Shown here one piece after another: positions 57,281-64,000 of a DNA stretch of 64,000 nt. The stretch covers positions 157,311 through 221,310 of the forward strand of contig JAIXMR010000029.1 in assembly GCA_025677835.1 (NCBI GenBank). The letters run 5' to 3'. Position 1 is the first letter of the stretch; each line of letters opens with the position of its first letter. The stretch comes from Sporodiniella umbellata. Taxonomy: Eukaryota; Mucoromycota; Mucoromycetes; Mucorales; Rhizopodaceae. The translations under genes and the position numbers were made by a program. Below the pieces are notes generated by a model. The model was not told the DNA's origin, did not search any database, and saw only the letters and a list, made by a program, of their open reading frames with translations.

Positions 57281-59644
57281 AGAACTGCAATAAGGGGAAA
57301 AACAAAAACATCGGGACTTTAACAGGTGCAAGACCAATATTTCTCATTTTGCGGGAGGTGAAACGCCTGTGACGAATACCAAATGTTGGGATACAAAACG
57401 TCTTTTAGACAAACCAACAAAAATTAAATGCATCAAACGACTTTGAAAAAAGCTTTGAAAAAATCGGAAAAGGTAATGAGGGAATACTAAGCATTTTTTT
57501 GAGCGTTTATCTAAGTCTCGACCCACCACTTTCGCATACTTCTATACTGCGCAAGATAAAAAGTATTGGCTATAAAAGAAAAAAAAGTTTCATGTTTAAG
57601 CTATTTACAAGAATCTACTGATATATGCGTATACAGTCATTGAATTAGGGGCTTTACAAGACTTATTAATGCTTTACTTCGATAGAGAACTAATATACTA
57701 CCAAGTATTTTACATTTCAAGCCCATGCAGTGCAGAAATGTCGCTTTTTTAAATCAAAAGATTTGCTGCTAAAGAGTGAAGCTACATAAGCGAACAATGC
57801 AGGGAAAGGTTTCCTTTTTTCTTAATCGTTTTAGAGCTCTTTTAGACAGTAACATAGTGAATAGCTCAACAAAAAAATTATTTCAACATTTACTACCGCT
57901 TTATTTAATAAGGTACGTGCAATTGTTCCATTACATATTTTCTCTAAAAAAAAGTTTGATTTTAATACTGGTTTCACTATTGACTTTGACTTAATATAAG
58001 CGGTCTAGCTCCTATATATACCTAGATATCGAGTGTCTATCCCTTTGAAAAAAATGAGAGTACATTTTTAGGGTCTATGATACACAGATTTTTTTCTGTG
58101 GTAAGATCTACGAAGTAGATTTGTTTCTTTTGTCTCCTGTACTTTTTGAGCTCACCTTATTTTGTAAGAGTGAGGACCTTGAACTGATACACAGAATTTT
58201 TTTTAAAAAAAAAAAGAGGGGGATGACTATAGTGTTGTTCTTACTTATACAATAGCAAAGCATGCTTGCTATAAAATTGTTCGTTTTCAGACAGAAAAAG
58301 GTATATTCCAGTGACTTTAAAAATACTTGTATTACTGTTGGGTCTATAGGCTGATAAGAGTTTCTCAAACAAGCTTTAAATGCCAAAAACAGTAGAAAGC
58401 GAGATGCGTTTTTTAGTAGTGTCCGAAAGTTTTATTTTTATTTTATTTTTTTTAAAAAATATTGTGCTTAGCATCAATCTGCAGTATCTTATTCAAGAAA
58501 AAAAGGAAAAGGTTAAATGTTTTCTGCAGTTGTATATGATATTGCTGTTTTTATGTCTGGTGAACGAGGAGGCCCTTTTAGGTTATGATTTGTTGTTCGT
58601 TTTCCAAGTTCTAACTAGGCTATAATTAAATACTGATATTTATTTCACAAAGCTGGCCCCACAACCGAATAGAACAAAAAAGAAAAGCCAAATGTAACTT
58701 GGAAATACATTGAATTAACAAAAATAACTATTCGACTGACACTATCTATTGAACCAGAGCCAACGAATTCAATAACGTATTTCCAAGTATCACTTGTCTA
58801 TAGCCCCCTTTAGCTATGAGTTCTATCAAAAATAATCATTTTCCGTCATCGGAAATGTTTTTTATGCTTTGGTTATGCTTTGAACTTGTTATTTACTAAA
58901 ATGATGTTATTTTAAAAAATTAAAAAATGTGAAGCTAATCTATATTGCATAGGCTGTATGACGAGTAAGCATTTGGTTTTTTATGCTCACGTTCAGAAAA
59001 CAAAAAGAGAATCTTTAAGTTAAAAATGCCACGTCTTTTTTTCTTAGAAAACACACCAAAAGCTTTGAGAGGCCAAAAAGCTTCGTATTTCGTAACTGTT
59101 ACTATTTGTTTTTTTTTGGTAATTTTAGCCTGATCATTTGAAAAAAAAAAAAAAAAACTGAACTCCTATGCTTTGATGTTTTCTACTTGACAAAGACAAA
59201 ACTTTAGCAAACTATGAACGGGAAAATTTTTGCTTATCAATAAAGCTTATATGTTACTAGTCTATACTAAGATAATACTACTTCAGTGTAAAAGGTAATT
59301 ATAGTGCTATTTAAAAGGACTATCAATCAAAAGTCAAATGTCTAAGAAGGAATTTCTCTTATATAGTCCATAGTTACTGCATTTTATATATCATTGTTTT
59401 GCAAATACTATTGAAGATCTGATTCTTATATTGAATAAACTCTTAAATCGAGTGCTCTTAAAATTCATCTCTATCATAGGTGGCTAAAATTCTTGATACA
59501 GTTTGTTTGTTTCTGAAGAAAAATCTATGCTAAAACTACGATCAGATGAAAAAAAACGCAAGCACTATTCTGTTTAATTTTTTATTTAAGCTTTCGAAAA
59601 TCAATAATATTCCTCTTTCCTTTCTATTTTTTTTTTAGCTTATA
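57281..59644. other. 2.4-kb intergenic, no supportable gene
   Basis: Between the Zrg17-like gene (-) and the MFS gene (+), so it holds two promoters. Contains a T8A11 junction (58197-58215), an inverted repeat at 58,697-58,788 and an A16 run near 59,142. A minus-strand frame at 58,108-58,386 with splice-like ends has no ATG and no family match. Confidence 0.4.
58697..58788. repeat. Imperfect inverted repeat, 20-23 bp arms
   Basis: Left arm 58697-58716 begins ACTTGGAAATAC; the right arm 58766-58788 ends GTATTTCCAAGT, its exact 12-bp complement. A further ATTGAATT/AATTCAAT match follows after a 3-nt gap. The spacer is about 49 nt. It could be a small foldback element (MITE-like) or an operator. 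Confidence 0.6.
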
Positions 59645-61599
59645 ATGTTACAGTGCAATCATTCTCTAAGTAATAACGAAAGTTCGATCTGTATGAAGTG
59701 TACCACTGCAAAATCTTCTTTAACTTCAGTTAATACAATTCCAAACCTGTCAAAGCAAAGTAGAATATAGCCCTAGAAATACGAAATGAATACAATTTTT
59801 TTAAAAAAAACAGCTAAACATTTTTCTATTAGCTGATGATGTTCTTGACCAAATAGAAACTGAAAAAAATGAATCTATAGACGACATTGGTAGCAAAGAA
59901 CGAGAAATATATCCATGGCTAGTGGTATTAAGCGCATTTATGATGCTGACAGTAGGGCTTGGTTTAGGACAGTCATGGTAAATTACCAAACTAAAAAAAA
60001 AAAAAAAACAAAAAAAAACAAAAAAAAAAAAAAAAAAAAAAAGACTACCTTTTCAGTGTATAACCATTAGTATAGGGGTAAACCAAAACAGCTTTGTATA
60101 AAAAGATTTTCTTTAAAAGTCTATATTAGGGGTCATGCAGAACTATTACGAGCAGATCATTTTTGGAGGCAATCCTGATCAGTTACCCTTAAAGCTGAGT
60201 TTTGCAGAAACCATTTACAACGTTTTGATTAGTTTATTGGGACCGTTGGCTCAGATCGTCTTGACTTTTGTGGGTCCCAGATATACTTTTATGATATCTG
60301 TATCTGTATCTAGCTTGGGTCTATTACTAGCAAGTTTCAGTACACAAGTAGCCAAAAAAACAACAATGCATGAAATACGCAACTGATCTTTTTTATTTTG
60401 TACTTCAGGTTTGGCATCTGTACCTAACACATGGTGCAGTATATGGAACTGGCATTTCTCTAATGTTCTATGTAAAAAGAAAAAAGAAAAAAAGAAGACA
60501 GGCACATACTAATACTTAAAAAAAATCTTAAGCTGGCTTTTACAATAGTCCCTGAACATTTTGAAAAGCACCGAGGTATAGCACTGGGATTGGCGACTAG
60601 TGGCATAAACGTAGGCGGTCTTGTGTTTCCATCAATCATGGATCCTATCAACACGAGATTTGGGGCGGCATGGTAAATTTTTTTAAAAGAAACTGCAATA
60701 GTACGTACTAAGTTTTATTTGTAGGTGCTATCGAGTTATGAGTCTGATATGTTTTACTGTGGGAATGCTTGCTTGCTTTATATTAAGCTTAAAAGAGAAC
60801 AAAAACAGCAACAAGATTAAGCTCACCCCTCTTAGAGAGATATTTGACTTCAGTGTAGCTAAAGATTGGCGATATATGTTATGGTGTATCGCTGATATAT
60901 TTCTGGAAGCAGCATACCATACACCCAGCTATTATATTCCATGTAAAGTCACCTTATTTGTATCGTTTTTACTAATTTTTTAAAAGCCTATGCTACCTAT
61001 CTTGGATTATCATCGGCTCAAGGTGCACTCATATTATCCGTAGGGGAAGGTATGAATGCTATGGGAAAAATTAGTTCTGGGTATGTTTTCTTCTTTATGC
61101 TTTAATAGAATATACTGTATTGATGCTTTAGTTTAAAGAATTTTAGCAGACTATTTGGGTCATTTAAATGTGGCTATTTTGTACAGTAGTTTATCTGGAA
61201 TTTCAGCTTTAATTATTTGGAGATACGCTACGACTTTTGAAACTTTTTTGGCATTTGTTATTATTTACGGGTTTTTCGGTAGTGCATTCATTACACTTAG
61301 TGAGTATGCTTTTATAACGCATCCCCTTGTATCTAGAGATAATAACGTTTTTAGCCCCTGCAATCACAATGCATGTTACTGGAAAGGAAAAGTTCGAAAC
61401 AGGATTGTCGGTTTTTCTTGTAATTACTGTGGTATCAATGTTTGGACCCAATGTTGCCGGATTTATAGAGTCAACTACCCATGAAAAAAAACCATTTGAA
61501 AGTTACAAATACTTCACTGGAATCGGATATGCGGTTGGGGTACTTCTGATGATTGCTTTCAGATTTACTTTAAAAAAGAAGGTTTTCGTAATACTTTAA
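59645..61599 (+). CDS. MFS transporter, monocarboxylate-transporter (MCT/MCH) type
   Basis: Twelve-TM major facilitator likely to move monocarboxylates or riboflavin-like substrates across the plasma membrane. Exons 59645-59759, 59833-59977, 60076-60077, 60130-60347, 60409-60471, 60533-60672, 60725-60942, 60987-61080, 61139-61299 and 61355-61599 give 466 aa. TM1 is YPWLVVLSAFMMLTVGLGLG followed by QSWGVMQNYYEQI, which fits the MCT N-terminal signature. Then GPLAQIVLTFVGPRYTFM, THGAVYGTGISLMFYLAF, VPEHFEKHRGIALGLATSGI, NVGGLVFPSIMDPI and NRLFGHLN-like loops follow, with the RG and GxxxGG motifs of the family. Every junction keeps phase only if a 2-nt micro-exon (GG, 60076-60077) is included between exons 2 and 4, giving W-G-V-M. 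The start at 59645 is tentative; 59693 (MKCTT) is a possible alternative. Substrate unknown. Confidence 0.85.
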
Positions 61600-63023
61600 T
61601 AGAAGCCTGTAGAAATCTGTTCATTATCACTCTGTAATTTATCCAATGTAGTCTTAATTCCCATATATATATTTATATCTTACCTAATTTGTTTTTTTTT
61701 TTTCATACTACTCTACCTATCTTTAACACACCTCAGCCATTAAATCTAAACATAATAAAAACGCTAAACAGCAAAAATTAATGTAAGCTTTTTCGTTAGT
61801 AGTCAAAAAGTGAAAGTCGCATTACCATCTCTGGAAATTTCTTAATATGTTTACTTATTATCTGTAGCAAAGGAGCTATTCAAAAAAGACTTACATATGA
61901 GAGAAGGGAATGAGACTGTCGATTAAAAATACATGTGCATCAATCTGTATAAATCTATATGCAATACATATTTCAGCTTTCATGCAAACTTTGCTTTATA
62001 TATTTTTCCAATTCTACGATGCAACTTGGATCTTTTTTACAGTTATCAATAAACCAACAGTTAAAAGAAACGTATATATTATATCTGTTTACGAAATCCC
62101 CTTTGACACCCTTCAAGTGTACATGAGCTTTTGAAGCGACTTTCCAGTGAAAAAAAGCCTTTTTTTTTTCTTTTTGTAGCAGAAATGCGTATGAGTATAT
62201 ATTGTAAAACTTAATTTAGTATTTTAGGTCTATCTTCATATCTATCAAAACCTATAGAAGTCTTTCATGTGATGAGTTTTTTTGTTTAGTTTAAAGTAAG
62301 ATTTGTTTGACTGAAGTTGAATGTAGGACTGGAGAAGGTAAATAGGTCAACCTAACTTTTTTTTTTAAAAAAAATCTTTACTGCTGTCAGTTTAATTTAT
62401 GTGTTGAATCCTTTTACTAGTAATGGTTTTTTAAGAACTTATGAGCAAAAGTGTGAGTAGAAGTTTTTATCGATCTTTATAATTGTCGCTTTGTTAATCT
62501 CTTGAGATATTATATTTCATGCTTGGCCTCTTGCATATTTTCGTCTACTAAAAGCGCAAAAAAAAAATACGTATGTATGATATAAAACTGTTTGCCTTAT
62601 GCGGTTGGATATAAGACATATCATTTTGGCTACTTTTGAAAAACTGTTATTGTTTTGAATGTAAAAATTTGAAAAAAATCGAAAACTCTTGAAAGTTTTA
62701 ACATAAATACAAACTCATCATATCGTTCAAATGGAGAAGTTTCACTTTTGGTTTTAAACAGTAAAAAAGGACTTTTTTTTTTAGAAGAGTTTGAGCTAGA
62801 TACCTGTGTATTAGTAAGTGCATGTGTGTACATATTTGGCAATCAATATTATTATAACCCACTGTAGTTAACTAGCGTTACTACCTATTAAGTAGAACCA
62901 GCAAATCCCACAAAAAAGAATAATTAGCTATTCTGTCAAGCTTAATATGTATCGAGACACAGTACAATCCCAATAATCGGCTAATTTTTTATTTGTTTGT
63001 TTTTCAAATTTATTGTACAAGCA

Positions 63024-63092
63024 ATGTCGCTGGCCAACGAAAAATGATGTCACAGGGCAATCAAAATCGATGTCGCTGTCCAATCAAAATTA
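63024..63092. repeat. Three 23-bp tandem repeats with ATGTCRC and CCAAT-like core
   Basis: ATGTCGC, ATGTCAC and ATGTCGC start at exactly 63024, 63047 and 63070. Each is followed by a CCAAC/GCAAT/CCAAT-like string and an A-rich end (ATCAAAAT or ACGAAAAA). Two more ATGTCRC words follow at 63135 and 63169 and one reversed (GCGACAT) at 63337-63343. Confidence 0.75.
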
Positions 63093-63168
63093 ATTTCATA
63101 TTTTCAGAAATAGAAATCGTTATTTTTAGAAACCATGTCACCTGCTTAGACAGTCAATTCAACAATTT

Positions 63169-63343
63169 ATGTCGCGTTAGTGAAGTTTTACAGGACTTTG
63201 CTATCGTTTTGCACATGCTTGAAAATGGTTCGCATGTAAATTGTGAACAAATGCCCTGGCTCTCTAATGTTGACGCGCCTATTAATTTCTAGTACACGCA
63301 AAGCGATAGCAAAAGTCCAATAAAAGTTTTCGAATGCGACATT
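63169..63343. repeat. Foldback: about 50-nt imperfect inverted repeats
   Basis: The left arm (63169-63218) starts ATGTCGC and contains GGACTTTGCTATCGTTTTGC; the right arm (63292-63343) carries GCAAAGCGATAGCAAAAGTC and ends GCGACAT, the reverse complement with about one base inserted and a few changes. The spacer is about 73 nt. This is the structure of a foldback or of paired transposon ends. Confidence 0.72.
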
Positions 63344-63461
63344 TATTAATGGAAAGACTGGAAATCATGTCGTAAATCTTGGCACTGGAAAAAAAATATA
63401 AATTGAAGAGTGATAGTTTTTTTTTTTTTTTTTTTTTTTTTTCAATACTTTACAATTTAAC

Positions 63462-63830
63462 ATGAGTACAATATTTTTATATGAAGATGGGCATGGAATG
63501 GTTGTTGATGAGAATGGCGGCCCTGAGCCTATGGACTACATTGTTGATCAGAATGAATTTCTTGTTGAGACAATTGCTACACATACTGAGTACTTGAAAA
63601 CTACGGTCTCCAGTGAATCATCTCTGACTTGTCCAATGTTGATAGAAAAGACAAAAGACAAAGATATCCGTATGAAGGAAGCAAACACGAAACGAGATTA
63701 TGTGCGTTATACTGTTCAGGATAGAGCTAGGTTTTTTGATCTGAAGATCGAAAAGTGCATGAGTGCGTCAGCTGCAGCGAAGCAGTTGGATATTCACATT
63801 CGAACAGCGCAGAGATGGGTTAACCAGTGA
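63462..63830 (+). CDS. HTH transposase-like protein (N-terminal part, IS630/Tc1 type)
   Basis: An ATG-started frame of 122 codons. The last third is a helix-turn-helix typical of the DNA-binding head of Mucorales IS630/Tc1-like transposases: RYTVQDRARFFDLKIEKCMS, then ASAAAKQLDIHIRTAQRWVN. In full-length elements this continues into a DDE catalytic domain; here a TGA follows WVNQ. Splicing from CA-gtgagg (63829) to an AG at about 63886 would extend the protein by about 29 residues (WYLKDTHGLAKEHYKKDNQ) to a stop near 63966, but no DDE motif appears before the window ends. It is either a truncated element or a short host gene of transposon origin. The upstream T25 tract and repeat cluster fit a mobile-element context. 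The rest of the window (63831-64000) shows nothing else. Confidence 0.65.
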   Translation: MSTIFLYEDGHGMVVDENGGPEPMDYIVDQNEFLVETIATHTEYLKTTVSSESSLTCPMLIEKTKDKDIRMKEANTKRDYVRYTVQDRARFFDLKIEKCMSASAAAKQLDIHIRTAQRWVNQ

Positions 63831-64000
63831 GGATCGATGAGTATTCTTTCCTATCAATAATTACAAAAAAGAGATGGTATCTGAAAGATACACATGGCTT
63901 GGCAAAAGAGCATTATAAAAAAGATAACCAGATTCCAGATATATTTTATTTTTCAAAAGAATCTTAACTTTCAAAAGTTACACTAATTTCATACTGAACA

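Larger units (their letters stand above)
61600..63461. other. Intergenic with repeat cluster
   Basis: 1.9 kb. The left part (61,600-62,990) is plain AT-rich DNA with a T10A8 junction (62357-62374). The right part (63,020-63,442) is different: a 23-bp tandem repeat, an inverted repeat and a T25 tract, described separately, directly before the transposase-like gene. Confidence 0.5.

Noticed and set aside
58108..58386. Possible spliced small gene on the minus strand
   Set aside because: No ATG start (the frame begins at TTG), no family match, and the splice ends could be chance in AT-rich DNA.
59990..60045. A-rich run as a retroposon poly(A) tail
   Set aside because: It lies inside an intron of the MFS gene, is interrupted by C, and has no flanking duplication.

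Overview
The window is nuclear DNA from an AT-rich filamentous fungus, most likely one of the Mucoromycota and probably the Mucorales. The evidence is as follows. Genes are spliced with short introns (mostly 45-70 nt, GT..AG). Homopolymer A and T runs are everywhere. The proteome is fungal: a VTC polyphosphate polymerase, an Ssh4-type Rsp5 adaptor, Spt8, Nop9 and a class V myosin. Animal- or plant-like genes that most Dikarya lack are also present: propionyl-CoA carboxylase alpha, phytochelatin synthase and a ZnT2/8-type zinc transporter. Two traces of an IS630/Tc1-mariner-like transposase family common in this group were found. No tRNA, rRNA, CRISPR or bacterial feature was recognised. Species-level identity cannot be read from the sequence.

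Layout. 1-8 kb: the 3' end of a membrane dipeptidase (+), a wrecked DDE transposase (-), a vesicular zinc transporter (-) and phytochelatin synthase (+). 8-16 kb: an unknown small protein (-), a forkhead factor (+), a small nucleolar DUF2423 protein (+), pICln (+), an Ssh4-like SPRY protein (+) and Efg1 (-). 16-26 kb: an unknown 4-TM membrane protein (-), Vtc4 (-), a possible small tail-anchored protein (+), propionyl-CoA carboxylase alpha (-) and a Golgi-type GT32 glycosyltransferase (+). 27-34 kb: one coiled-coil protein, then a 5.4-kb gene-poor stretch. 34-46 kb: a homeodomain factor (-), Bud13 (-) divergent from Utp3/Sas10 (+), Rrp17 (-) divergent from myosin V (+). 45-64 kb: a WW/proline-rich protein with an apparent frameshift (+), an unknown protein (-) divergent from Spt8 (+), a Myb-C2H2 fusion factor (-), Nop9 (+), a Zrg17/ZnT6-like transporter subunit (-), an MCT-type MFS transporter (+), and a repeat-rich segment leading into an HTH transposase-like stub (+).

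Themes. (1) Metal handling: two cation-diffusion-facilitator genes plus phytochelatin synthase suggest a Zn/Cd storage and detoxification capacity; Vtc4 polyphosphate also binds metals in the vacuole. (2) Ribosome and RNA biogenesis: DUF2423, Efg1, Utp3, Rrp17 and Nop9 act in the nucleolus, and Bud13 and pICln act in splicing and snRNP assembly. (3) Four transcription regulators: forkhead, homeodomain, Myb-C2H2 and the SAGA subunit Spt8.

Gene models were built by hand by joining exons in phase. Reading frame, splice dinucleotides and family motifs were checked for each, but there is no transcript evidence. The most unusual observations are a predicted 2-nt micro-exon in the MFS gene, an ATG-only first exon in the Myb-C2H2 gene, the one-base frameshift in the proline-rich repeat of the WW gene, and a 23-bp tandem repeat plus foldback lying directly upstream of the transposase-like stub.
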